Below the pieces are notes generated by a model. The model did not search any database. It saw nothing but the letters and a program-made list of their open reading frames with translations, and was not told where the DNA came from. DNA of 20,244 nt from Nautiliaceae bacterium (GTDB taxonomy: Bacteria; Campylobacterota; Campylobacteria; Campylobacterales; Nautiliaceae), in assembly GCA_027035735.1 (NCBI GenBank), contig JALVUH010000165.1, positions 1-20,244 of the forward strand, in the 5' to 3' direction. The position numbers and the translations under genes are program-made. Positions 14,293-20,244 of the stretch are shown one piece after another (within the stretch, counting starts at the first letter, position 1; each line of letters starts with the position of its first letter).

Positions 14293-14304
14293 CTCTTTTC
14301 TTTT
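14271..14304. terminator. Candidate bidirectional terminator between convergent genes
   Basis: AAGAGTT (14271-14277) and AACTCTT (14291-14297) are a perfect 7-bp inverted repeat spanning the stop of the 19-aa ORF. A nested alternative is AGAGT/ACTCT at 14272-14276/14282-14286. Pyrimidine-rich, T-rich tracts follow on both strands (TTTTCTTTTC on plus, CTTCTTTTTC on minus). It lies exactly where two convergent transcripts should stop. The stem is AT-rich and only moderately stable. Confidence 0.42.
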
Positions 14305-14307
14305 CAT

Positions 14308-14700
14308 TTAAATTGATTTAATAATTCTATTTGCAAGTCCTAAATCAATATCTCCTCTTTGTTTTAATCTTTTCATAATTTCACCAATATTTTTATTTCC
14401 TATTTCATTAATTATTTCTTGAACTACTTTTTTAGTCTCTTCCTCATTTAACATTTTTGGCAAAAATTGTTCATATATCTCCAACTCTTTCTTTGCTTCT
14501 TCCATTCCTGCTTCAATAGACTCTTTTGCCATTTTTGAAAGCTTTTTAGCCGCTTCAATTATATGTTTTTCACTAACTTCTTCATTTTTTTCTTTTGCTA
14601 TTTTTTGAGCATTATCAACTAACATCATTAAAGCATTTGCTTTTGTTTTATCTTCTTTTTTTGCTTTCATCATCATTTTTTTAAGTTCAATTATTGTCAT
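14308..14700 (-). CDS. GatB/YqeY domain-containing protein
   Basis: A 130-aa all-helical soluble protein related to YqeY and to the C-terminal tail domain of GatB, the amidotransferase subunit that converts mischarged Glu-tRNA(Gln) or Asp-tRNA(Asn). Family-like features are the N-terminal IELKKMMMKAKKEDKTKANAL, a central Glu/Lys-rich helix ending EIYEQFLPKMLNEEE (about 73-87), and a C-terminal helical unit with NIGEIMKRLKQRGDIDLGL (about 103-121). It is slightly shorter than the usual ~148 aa. Role of stand-alone YqeY proteins is unsettled; a link to tRNA is inferred from the domain and from mnmE, a tRNA-modification gene, 16 nt upstream. A strong AAAGGAG precedes the ATG. Confidence 0.87.
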   Translation of the reverse strand: MTIIELKKMMMKAKKEDKTKANALMMLVDNAQKIAKEKNEEVSEKHIIEAAKKLSKMAKESIEAGMEEAKKELEIYEQFLPKMLNEEETKKVVQEIINEIGNKNIGEIMKRLKQRGDIDLGLANRIIKSI

Positions 14701-14716
14701 TTTAACTCCTTTAAAT

Positions 14717-16045
14717 TTATTTTCCTACACAAAAACTACTAAACATTTTATCAAGCATTTCATCATATTCAAAAGGTTTAGTAATGGATGAAATTTCTTT
14801 AATTGCATTTTGTATATTATAACTAAATAATTCAAGCTCTCCTGTTTGCAAAAATTCTTCTGATTTTTCAATCTCTTTTAAAGCATTTTCAACTGCATTT
14901 ACTTGTCTTAATGAAATCAATATATGAGTATCATCACTATTGTAATTATCCAAAATCTCTTCAATTTTTTTAATTAAAGGTGAAATATCTTCTTTTGTAC
15001 TAATTTTAACAGTTTCAAAATCTTTAAATCTTGATAAATCTATCTTAATACCTTTGTCAATTTTATTGATTACAACAATAATATCTTTATTTTGGTTCTT
15101 AATTAAATTCAAAATTTCTTCATCTTCTTTTGTAAAAGAAGTAGCATCAAAAAGAGCTAAAATAATATCACTTTTTTTAATAGCTTCCTTACTTCTTTCC
15201 ACTCCTATTTTTTCTATTTCATCTTTTGCTTCTCTAATACCCGCTGTATCTACAAATCTAATCAAATGCTGACCTATTTGTATATCCTCTTCAATCGTAT
15301 CTCTTGTAGTCCCTGCTATATCACTAACAATTGCTCTATTTGTATTTAAAAGAGCATTTAATAAAGAACTTTTTCCAACATTTGGTTTCCCTATAATTGC
15401 TACTTTATAACCGCTAAGCATTCCTTCTCTTCTTTTAGATGCTTCAAGAGTTTTTTTAAGTAAATTTTTAATGTTTTCTAATCTTTCTTTAATATCTTTA
15501 TCCATACTCTCAGGCAAATCTTCTTCCGCATAATCTATAAAAACTTCAGCATATGCCATAATTTCTATTAATTTATTTCTAATTTCATTTACGAATCTCT
15601 CAAGCTCTCCTTCAAGCTGTTTTGAAAGAAGTTTTGCCCCTTCTTTTGATTTAGTTTCAATAAGTTTTGCAATAGCTTCTGCTTGAGAAGCATCAATTTT
15701 ACCATTTAAAAATGCTCTTTTTGTAAATTCTCCAGGTTCTGCAGGTCTTGCTCCATATTTAAATAATGTCTCAAGCACAAGTCTAGAAACTGCATATCCT
15801 CCATGACATTGAAACTCAACAACATCTTCTCCTGTAAAAGAAAAAGGAGCTTTAAAATATATAACTAAGCCAATATCAATCAATTCATTATTATAATCAT
15901 ATAATTTAGACAAAGTAGCAAAGCGAGGTTTTAAATCTTTTTTTGTAATTTTTTTTGCAATCTCTAAAGCTTTATCTCCTGATACTCTTATTATTGAAAT
16001 AGCTCCAACACCCTTAGGTGTTGCCAGTGCTGCTATTGTTTCCAT
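14717..16045 (-). CDS. mnmE: tRNA modification GTPase MnmE (TrmE)
   Basis: MnmE, with MnmG, installs the cmnm5/nm5 group at C5 of the wobble uridine in certain tRNAs, using GTP and a folate-derived carbon. The 442 residues comprise the N-terminal folate-binding domain (1-118, METIAALATPKGVGAISI), a helical domain interrupted by a G domain (about 213-365), and the C-terminal helices. G motifs are GKPNVGKS (219-226), GTTRDT (245-250), DTAG (266-269) and NKID (327-330). The protein ends FCVGK, with the conserved C-terminal cysteine. The ATG at 16045 was chosen over TTG at 16060 because GGAG lies 6 nt before it and the family begins at this point. It overlaps the khpB gene by 32 nt. Confidence 0.97.
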   Translation of the reverse strand: METIAALATPKGVGAISIIRVSGDKALEIAKKITKKDLKPRFATLSKLYDYNNELIDIGLVIYFKAPFSFTGEDVVEFQCHGGYAVSRLVLETLFKYGARPAEPGEFTKRAFLNGKIDASQAEAIAKLIETKSKEGAKLLSKQLEGELERFVNEIRNKLIEIMAYAEVFIDYAEEDLPESMDKDIKERLENIKNLLKKTLEASKRREGMLSGYKVAIIGKPNVGKSSLLNALLNTNRAIVSDIAGTTRDTIEEDIQIGQHLIRFVDTAGIREAKDEIEKIGVERSKEAIKKSDIILALFDATSFTKEDEEILNLIKNQNKDIIVVINKIDKGIKIDLSRFKDFETVKISTKEDISPLIKKIEEILDNYNSDDTHILISLRQVNAVENALKEIEKSEEFLQTGELELFSYNIQNAIKEISSITKPFEYDEMLDKMFSSFCVGK

Positions 16046-16661
16046 GCTTTTCTCCAACAACTATATATTTTTCACCATTTCTCTCTTTAATATTAACATA
16101 TTTTTCTGGAAGTTTTTCTCTTAATATTTCAAGTGCTAGAAAAGCTAAAATACCATTTAAAGGTTTAGTTCTTCCATATCCTCTTTTTTCTATCTTTTCT
16201 TTTATAAAAAAGTCTAAATATTCCTCAAGTTTTTCTTTTTGATTTTTTATAAATTCTGCAATTTCAAGCCTAAGTTTAAATCCATATTTTTGATGTATAT
16301 AATTATAAAGCATATAATTTAAAGCATTATATCTAAATCCTTCTTTTCCTATCAAAAGAGCTGCATCTTCACCATCTATATGAACAAAAATAGTATCTTC
16401 ATTATATTTAGAAACTTCAATAACTTTTACATCAAAACACAATTTATCAAAAAGTGAATCCAATTCTTTTTTTACTTTTTCAATTACTTTATTTATATCT
16501 AATACTTCTTCAACTTCAATAATAGCAGGTTTGGAAAAAAGACCCAAAAAACCTTTTGTAGGATATTGAATTACTTCGGCTTTTAAATCAGCTACAGAAC
16601 ATTTAAGGATATCAGCTGCTTTTTGATACGCTTCTTCTAATGTTTTTGCTTCTACTCTCAA
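16014..16661 (-). CDS. khpB: KhpB/Jag RNA-binding protein
   Basis: KhpB (Jag, SpoIIIJ-associated) is an RNA-binding protein usually encoded after yidC. The 215 residues start with a Jag_N domain (about 1-50, with KTLEEAYQKAADIL and GFLGLFSKPAIIEV), followed by a KH domain (about 78-150, with LLIGKEGFRYNALNYMLYN). The C-terminal region (about 160-205) replaces the R3H domain, but no clear R-x3-H signature is visible; it reads GRTKPLNGILAFLALEIL. The start is TTG at 16661, overlapping the yidC TGA as TTGA, with AAGG seven bases upstream; no ATG or GTG precedes the Jag_N motif. Its last 11 codons lie within mnmE in another frame. Family assignment is firm; the RNA targets are unknown. Confidence 0.9.
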   Translation of the reverse strand: MRVEAKTLEEAYQKAADILKCSVADLKAEVIQYPTKGFLGLFSKPAIIEVEEVLDINKVIEKVKKELDSLFDKLCFDVKVIEVSKYNEDTIFVHIDGEDAALLIGKEGFRYNALNYMLYNYIHQKYGFKLRLEIAEFIKNQKEKLEEYLDFFIKEKIEKRGYGRTKPLNGILAFLALEILREKLPEKYVNIKERNGEKYIVVGEKHGNNSSTGNT

Positions 16662-18175
16662 GCTTTAGCCTTTTTCTTATTTTCCATAATTTTATTAATT
16701 ATCCATTGTTGAAGTATTGATAAAATATTATTTGTTGTCCAATAAAGTACCAAACCTGCAGGGAATGTTGCCATCATAAATGTAAAAATCAATGGTAAAA
16801 ATTTAAATATTTTCTCTTGCATTTTATCTTGAAAATTAGTAGGAGTTAATCTTTGATGAATATACATACTAATACCCATTAAAATAGGTAAAATAAAATA
16901 TGGGTCCATTGCACTTAAATCTTTAATCCAAAGAAAATGTGCACCTTTTAATTCAATAGAATATAAAAGAAGTTTATAAATTCCATAAAAAATAGGAATT
17001 TGAATAATAAGAGGCAAACATCCTCCAAGTGGATTTGCATTATGTTCTTTATAAAGTTTCATCATATGCATTTGCATTTTTTGAGGATCATTTTTATATT
17101 TTAATTGAATTTCTTTCATTTTTGGGGCAAGTTCTTTTAATTTATACATACTTACCATTCCCTTATATGTAAGAGGGAAAAGAAGAATTCTAACAATTAC
17201 CACAAGTAAAATAATTGCAACACCCCAATTTCCTACTAACTTATATAAAAAGTCAAGTAAAATAAATAGATTTCTTGCAAAGAATGTACCAACTCCATAT
17301 TGAACTACATCTATTAATTTTTTATTTATTGAAGCCAATGTATCAACATATTTTGGACCAATATACCCAATTAAATTAATATTTTTGTTATCTTCTATAA
17401 AAAGAATAGGATTTTTTTCTTCATCAGGAACTACTACTGCTTTAAAAGGTTTTTCACTAAATAATAAAGTTGTATAGTATCTATCAAATCCGGCTACTAC
17501 TATTGCATCATTTACTGTTTTATTTTCCGCATCTCCATCTTCAATAATATCTAAAGTACCATCTTTTCTTTCAATTAGAGCCCCATGAATAGTTAATCTA
17601 TCTACTGCTACAGAAGGTCTATATCCAGGTGATAAGAAATATTTTGTATTTTTAGAAAGTTTTAATTTTAAATCATATCTTCCATTTGGATAAAAAGTAA
17701 TAATTTTTTTAACAATCAAACCATTCAAATTTTGAGTAACAATTAAAGTTTGTGGGTTATTTTTTATAATTATTTCTTTTTTGTTTGCAGTAGCTGGAAT
17801 ACTAAATTCAAGTTTATTTAAATTTTTATCTGCAAATCTTAATTCAAGAGGTTTAGGAAGTTTAGGAGAAACTAAATTTAACTCTTTTCCTTTTTCATTA
17901 AATTTCTTTTCTCTAAGTAAAAATGAAGATATTCTTCCATATTCATCAATTTTTATATCAAAATCTTTTGATTTTACTTCTGCAATAATTTTAGCATTTT
18001 TTATACTGTTATTAATTTGTTGTTTATTTTCAACTTTTTTTGTAATAGTAGTTTTCTCTGCTTCTTTAGCTTTTTTTGCTTGTGGTTGGATTACAAAATA
18101 ATCATACGCTACAAAAAATATAAAAGAAATAACAGTTGCTATAATAATTCTTCTTAAATTTTCTTTACCATTCAT
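16658..18175 (-). CDS. yidC: Membrane protein insertase YidC
   Basis: YidC inserts proteins into the inner membrane, alone or with SecYEG. The 505 residues show an N-terminal membrane anchor (about 10-27), a large periplasmic beta domain (about 60-300) and the conserved Oxa1-like core (about 310-495), with segments GVAIILLVVIVRILLFPL, GGCLPLIIQIPIFYGIYKLL and FPAGLVLYWTTNNILSILQQ. Arg in the first core helix (IVRILLF) matches the hydrophilic-groove arginine. The C-terminal tail is basic (KKKAKA). The ATG at 18175 has AAAGG eight bases upstream and overlaps the yidD gene by 11 nt. This is the canonical place for yidC, between yidD and jag. Confidence 0.98.
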   Translation of the reverse strand: MNGKENLRRIIIATVISFIFFVAYDYFVIQPQAKKAKEAEKTTITKKVENKQQINNSIKNAKIIAEVKSKDFDIKIDEYGRISSFLLREKKFNEKGKELNLVSPKLPKPLELRFADKNLNKLEFSIPATANKKEIIIKNNPQTLIVTQNLNGLIVKKIITFYPNGRYDLKLKLSKNTKYFLSPGYRPSVAVDRLTIHGALIERKDGTLDIIEDGDAENKTVNDAIVVAGFDRYYTTLLFSEKPFKAVVVPDEEKNPILFIEDNKNINLIGYIGPKYVDTLASINKKLIDVVQYGVGTFFARNLFILLDFLYKLVGNWGVAIILLVVIVRILLFPLTYKGMVSMYKLKELAPKMKEIQLKYKNDPQKMQMHMMKLYKEHNANPLGGCLPLIIQIPIFYGIYKLLLYSIELKGAHFLWIKDLSAMDPYFILPILMGISMYIHQRLTPTNFQDKMQEKIFKFLPLIFTFMMATFPAGLVLYWTTNNILSILQQWIINKIMENKKKAKA

Positions 18176-18488
18176 TATATGCCTTTATCACAATAAATTT
18201 ATTTTTCCCTTTAGGAATTAACCAATATTTAATATTATCTTTTTTCCCATAAATAGGTTTTATTTGTTTTCTAATAACTGGATAATCTATCCCACCCTTA
18301 AATAATTGATTACATCTTAAAATTCTTAAAATTGACTTAAAAAAAGCAATTAAAAAATTCTCATTTTCTATTTCCCAAATTGCATATTCACTACATGTAG
18401 GATGATATCTACAATTATTTCCAAGTGCTGGACTTATAAAATATTGATAAAATTTAACTGGTTTTATTAATAATTTTTTTAAAGTCAT
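18165..18488 (-). CDS. yidD: Membrane protein insertion efficiency factor YidD
   Basis: YidD is a small inner-membrane-associated protein that assists YidC-dependent insertion. The 107 residues include the family hallmark FYQYFISPALGNNCRYHPTC (about 13-32) followed by SEYA, and RILRCNQLFKGGIDYP (about 55-70), with conserved cysteines. A C-terminal extension (about 75-107) is lysine-rich. The start is set at ATG 18488, because YidD proteins begin shortly before KPVKFYQ. A longer frame opens at TTG 18533 but that part lies within rnpA. It overlaps rnpA by 35 nt and yidC by 11 nt. The ribosome binding site is weak, so translation is probably coupled to rnpA. Confidence 0.93.
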   Translation of the reverse strand: MTLKKLLIKPVKFYQYFISPALGNNCRYHPTCSEYAIWEIENENFLIAFFKSILRILRCNQLFKGGIDYPVIRKQIKPIYGKKDNIKYWLIPKGKNKFIVIKAYNEW

Positions 18489-18753
18489 TTTTAAGTTTTT
18501 CAAAGTCAATATTTGATATATCCTGTTTGGCAACGATTACATATTTTCCTGATTTTAAAAACTCTTTGCTCAAATGCCTCAATCTTCTTTTTATTTTATT
18601 TCTTACTACAGATTTTTTAGAAATTTTTTTTGAAACTACAACTGCTATTTTTAATTCATCAAATGGAAGAAAAAAGAAAAGTAAATATTGAGTATGAATT
18701 TTTCTTCCATTTTTATATAAAAAATTTATCTCTTTAGAATTTAAACCGCTAAT
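18454..18753 (-). CDS. rnpA: Ribonuclease P protein component, apparent ATT start
   Basis: RnpA is the protein subunit of RNase P, which trims the 5' leader of tRNA precursors. Reading the minus strand after rpmH gives a 99-codon frame with the family features FLYKNGRKIHTQY, a beta strand ELKIAVVVSKKIS and the RNR motif VVRNKIKRRLRH (about 49-60), then YVIVAKQDISNIDFEKL. Its upstream limit is a stop (TAG at 18762-18760), and between that stop and the first conserved residues there is no ATG, GTG or TTG. The only reasonable initiator is ATT at 18753, with AAAGG nine bases upstream. The resulting length is normal for RnpA. It overlaps the rpmH stop by 13 nt and yidD by 35 nt. The gene is easy to miss because of its start. 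Confidence 0.88.
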   Translation of the reverse strand: MSGLNSKEINFLYKNGRKIHTQYLLFFFLPFDELKIAVVVSKKISKKSVVRNKIKRRLRHLSKEFLKSGKYVIVAKQDISNIDFEKLKNDFKKIINKTS

Positions 18754-18875
18754 CTTTTTCTACCTTTAGCTCTTCTTCTTTTTAAAACTTTTCTTCCATT
18801 TTTAGTTTTTAGTCTTGCTCTAAATCCATGAGTTCTTTTTCTTCTTATTTTACTTGGTTGATAAGTTCTTTTCAT
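18741..18875 (-). CDS. rpmH: Large ribosomal subunit protein bL34
   Basis: The 44-residue protein begins MKRTYQPSKIRRKRTHGFRA, then RLKTKNGRKVLKRRRAKGRK, and ends RLAV. This is an essentially canonical L34, which packs against 23S rRNA in the large subunit. AAAGGAGAG precedes the ATG at 18875. It sits before rnpA, as in most bacteria. dnaA, a common neighbour of rpmH near the replication origin in other groups, is not here; hpf is upstream instead. Confidence 0.98.
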   Translation of the reverse strand: MKRTYQPSKIRRKRTHGFRARLKTKNGRKVLKRRRAKGRKRLAV

Positions 18876-18907
18876 TAACTCTCCTTTATTATTTTTTCAA
18901 GTTTGAA

Positions 18908-18937
18908 ATTTTACCAAAAGAAATTAATATAATCCAA
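18908..18937 (-). promoter_or_regulatory. Candidate promoter for the rpmH-rnpA-yidDC run
   Basis: On the minus strand TTGGAT (18937-18932) and TAAAAT (18913-18908) are separated by 18 nt, and TGG precedes the -10, making it an extended -10. The -35 lies within the last codons of hpf. The transcript would begin near 18901 and give a leader of about 25 nt before rpmH. The -10 is not perfect, so confidence is moderate. Confidence 0.48.
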
Positions 18938-19424
18938 GTTTTCCATCTTTTCTTCTATAAATAACTCTTTTTTCTCCATTTACATCTCTAAATACCATAA
19001 AATAAAGACCGGAATTTTTAAACTCTTCTACTGCTTCTTCAATACTCAAAGGTTTTTCAATATCAAGAGGCATCTCTACAATCTCATCTTGTGCCTCTTC
19101 AACTATTAGCTCTTCAAGTCTATCTTTTTGTTTGTAATTTGTTTTTTTATCATGATATCTTCTTAAAAGTTTTTCTAATTTATCTTTTGCTTTATCAAGT
19201 GCAGCATACATATCTTTATCTTTAAAATGAACTACTGCTGTTCCTTTTTCTGGAATATTCATAATTATTTCTACATCAAAAAAATCTCTCTTATCTTTTT
19301 CTATTGTTACAACTGAATGCATAATTCCTAAATTATATTTTTCTACCTCATCTATTACTTTTCTTACATGATCTTTCATAGCTTCTGTAAGTTCTACATT
19401 TCTACCTACAACTGTCGTATTCAT
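18924..19424 (-). CDS. hpf: Ribosome hibernation promoting factor, long form
   Basis: Long HPF binds the 30S decoding region and dimerises 70S ribosomes into inactive 100S particles when growth slows. The 166 residues have an N-terminal beta-alpha-beta domain (about 1-95: NTTVVGRNVELTEAMKDHV, VVTIEKDKRDFFDVEI, KDMYAALDKAKDKLEKLLRR) and a C-terminal dimerisation domain (about 115-166: PLSIEEAVEEFKNSGLYFM, RVIYRRKDGKLGLY). The start is ATG 19424, four bases after AAGGAG. A longer frame opens at 19574, but those extra codons lie across the upstream pseudopilin gene and the promoter and do not resemble HPF. The gene has its own likely promoter and is followed by rpmH. Confidence 0.96.
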   Translation of the reverse strand: MNTTVVGRNVELTEAMKDHVRKVIDEVEKYNLGIMHSVVTIEKDKRDFFDVEIIMNIPEKGTAVVHFKDKDMYAALDKAKDKLEKLLRRYHDKKTNYKQKDRLEELIVEEAQDEIVEMPLDIEKPLSIEEAVEEFKNSGLYFMVFRDVNGEKRVIYRRKDGKLGLY

Positions 19425-19445
19425 GCTACTCCTTTTTTTATTAAT

Positions 19446-19472
19446 TTTATACTGATTTAAGGATTTTGTAAA
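19446..19472 (-). promoter_or_regulatory. Candidate promoter for hpf
   Basis: TTTACA (19472-19467) and TATAAA (19451-19446) lie on the minus strand with a 15-nt spacer, 16 nt if the -35 is read as CTTTAC. The spacer is shorter than ideal. The -35 half lies inside the last codons of the pseudopilin gene, so hpf could be transcribed separately from the pilin genes. Confidence 0.4.
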
Positions 19473-19867
19473 GTGATTTTTACTTTTCTTATATGAAATT
19501 GAGGAAGTTTTGATGTAACTGTTACATAAACAAGTACTGTTCCGTTTGTGTCTTGAGTAGAAATTAATGAACAATTTGCATCATTAGCTGGACAATTTGT
19601 TAAAAAATAATGAAATTTAATATTTGCATTAAAAAAAGGATATGAAAGGTTAATTTCATTTATTCTACCATTTTTATAATCATGCCCTTGAAGAGCTAAA
19701 ATTGCATATTCAGTAGCACTTCTTAAAGCAAGATTTGCTCTTATATCCATCATTGAAGTTGAAGCATGCTTAGAACTTGAAGCACTAAACTTCATAATCA
19801 TAACACCTATTATAGCCATTACAACCATAAAAATTATACTAAGCAAAAGAGAAAAACCTTTTTTCAA
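19457..19867 (-). CDS. Type IV pilin/pseudopilin-like protein lacking the +5 glutamate
   Basis: The 136-aa protein starts with a short basic leader and a hydrophobic helix, KKGFSLLLSIIFMVVMAIIG (2-21), typical of prepilin signals cut between Gly and Phe. The usual Glu at +5 of the mature protein is absent (GFSLLLS), as in some tip-type minor pseudopilins such as GspK. The rest has two Cys (NCPANDANC, about 90-98) that could form a disulfide, and beta-rich segments. The start is TTG 19867, overlapping the upstream gene's TGA as TTGA; AAAGG lies eight bases upstream, and this start gives the expected leader length. It probably acts in a type II secretion or type IV pilus-like assembly. Exact subclass is unknown. 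Confidence 0.75.
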   Translation of the reverse strand: MKKGFSLLLSIIFMVVMAIIGVMIMKFSASSSKHASTSMMDIRANLALRSATEYAILALQGHDYKNGRINEINLSYPFFNANIKFHYFLTNCPANDANCSLISTQDTNGTVLVYVTVTSKLPQFHIRKVKITLQNP

Positions 19868-20244
19868 AACACAACCCTTTCTTTACATACAGTTAATTTA
19901 TTATTACCAATTTTAATATTTGGATTTTGAATACATAGATACAATCTCAAAAGTCCATTTTCTTCTCTAAATTTGAATTGAGTTACATGAGTAGCTAAAA
20001 TAGAAGAATTTGCATCTGTATAATTTTGATCTTTCCAAGGAAAATAGTTTTGTTTTAATGTCAAATTAAAATCATTTGTTTTTGAATTATATACAGGAAC
20101 AATAGCCATAGCTCCTTTACATATAAAAAATCCTTCATAAACAGTTGCTTGATTTGACTGATTTATCTCTTTTACTCTTATAAAATTTTTAGTAATTGGA
20201 ATAATTTTATATACATTCTCAGCAGGAGTATTATACCATCCATA
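19864..20244 (-). CDS. Pilin-like protein, C-terminal part only (5' end beyond window)
   Basis: An open frame enters from the right edge (YGWYNTPAENVYKIIP...) and runs 126 residues to TGA at 19864. The ATG at 20109 is internal: the frame is open to the window edge, so the gene is truncated here and its start is outside. No hydrophobic helix is visible in this part; the segment is beta-rich, with NGLLRLYLCIQNP and LTVCKERVVF near the end and three Cys in all. This tail style, plus overlap (TTGA) with a pseudopilin-like gene, suggests a prepilin-type protein such as a PulJ-like minor pseudopilin. The N-terminal signal that would prove it is not in the window. Confidence 0.6.
   Translation of the reverse strand, partial: YGWYNTPAENVYKIIPITKNFIRVKEINQSNQATVYEGFFICKGAMAIVPVYNSKTNDFNLTLKQNYFPWKDQNYTDANSSILATHVTQFKFREENGLLRLYLCIQNPNIKIGNNKLTVCKERVVF

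Noticed and set aside
15054..15272. Plus-strand frame opposite the mnmE G domain
   Set aside because: Antisense to G motifs (DTAG, NKID); hydrophobic composition is an artefact of the reverse reading.
17781..18101. Plus-strand frame of 106 codons with apparent membrane helices opposite yidC
   Set aside because: It is the complement of the Lys/Glu-rich periplasmic domain of YidC, which reads as Phe/Leu/Ser on the other strand; no start signal.
18489..18533. Longer yidD frame from TTG 18533
   Set aside because: The extra 15 codons are within rnpA and outside the usual YidD N-terminus; ATG 18488 gives the family-like start.
18741..18875. Possible replication origin near rpmH
   Set aside because: rpmH is near oriC in many bacteria, but I see no dnaA, no cluster of DnaA boxes and no gap large enough here.
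19425..19574. N-terminal extension of hpf by 50 codons
   Set aside because: The added residues cross the upstream gene's end and the promoter, do not resemble HPF, and AAGGAG is correctly placed for ATG 19424.
1..20244. Transferred island, defence system, CRISPR array or insertion sequence
   Set aside because: No direct-repeat arrays, transposase, integrase or defence-family motifs were seen, and composition looks uniform across housekeeping genes.

Overview
The window is a compact, AT-rich bacterial chromosome segment of about 20 kb, almost wall-to-wall protein-coding. Gene content and order (murC beside a DapC-type aminotransferase, lptD beside an MCE/MlaD protein, purD beside an RDD protein, an rpmH-rnpA-yidD-yidC-khpB-mnmE run, a long-form hpf) fit Campylobacterota. 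The strong A/T bias and protein style suggest a vent-type lineage such as Nautilia, Caminibacter or Lebetimonas; this placement is inference from memory, not a search. I saw no rRNA, tRNA, CRISPR array, insertion sequence or phage gene.

Left block (minus strand, about 10.6 kb down to 1): an extended -10 promoter precedes purD, followed with tiny gaps or overlaps by an RDD membrane protein, lptD (LPS insertion into the outer membrane), an MCE/MlaD lipid-transport protein with a strand-rich C-terminal half, a small J-domain protein, a phosphoribosyltransferase-like protein, pnp (RNA decay), dapC (lysine/meso-DAP synthesis), an unrecognised acidic helical protein and the 5' part of murC (peptidoglycan). 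The block is dominated by envelope building plus nucleotide and RNA metabolism. Two small membrane-protein genes (one DUF2628-like) lie just upstream of purD.

Middle (plus strand, 11.3-14.3 kb): a dihydroorotase-like protein that has lost its metal ligands; a translationally coupled radical-SAM/Memo pair of the AmmeMemoRadiSam type; and a 19-residue, extremely basic ORF with its own promoter and a perfect Shine-Dalgarno sequence.

Right block (minus strand, 20.2 kb down to 14.3 kb): the end of a pilin-like gene, a pseudopilin-like protein, hpf (ribosome hibernation), then rpmH (L34), rnpA (RNase P protein), yidD and yidC (membrane insertion), khpB/jag (RNA-binding), mnmE (tRNA modification) and a GatB/YqeY-domain protein. 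The genes overlap by 4 to 35 nt, so translation is probably coupled along the run.

The most unusual observations are two genes (rnpA and the J-domain gene) that have full-length conserved frames but no ATG, GTG or TTG where the protein must begin, the tiny basic ORF, and the metal-free dihydroorotase. Several starts were moved from the longest possible frame on the basis of Shine-Dalgarno position and family length (dapC, amrS, amrB, mnmE, yidD, hpf).
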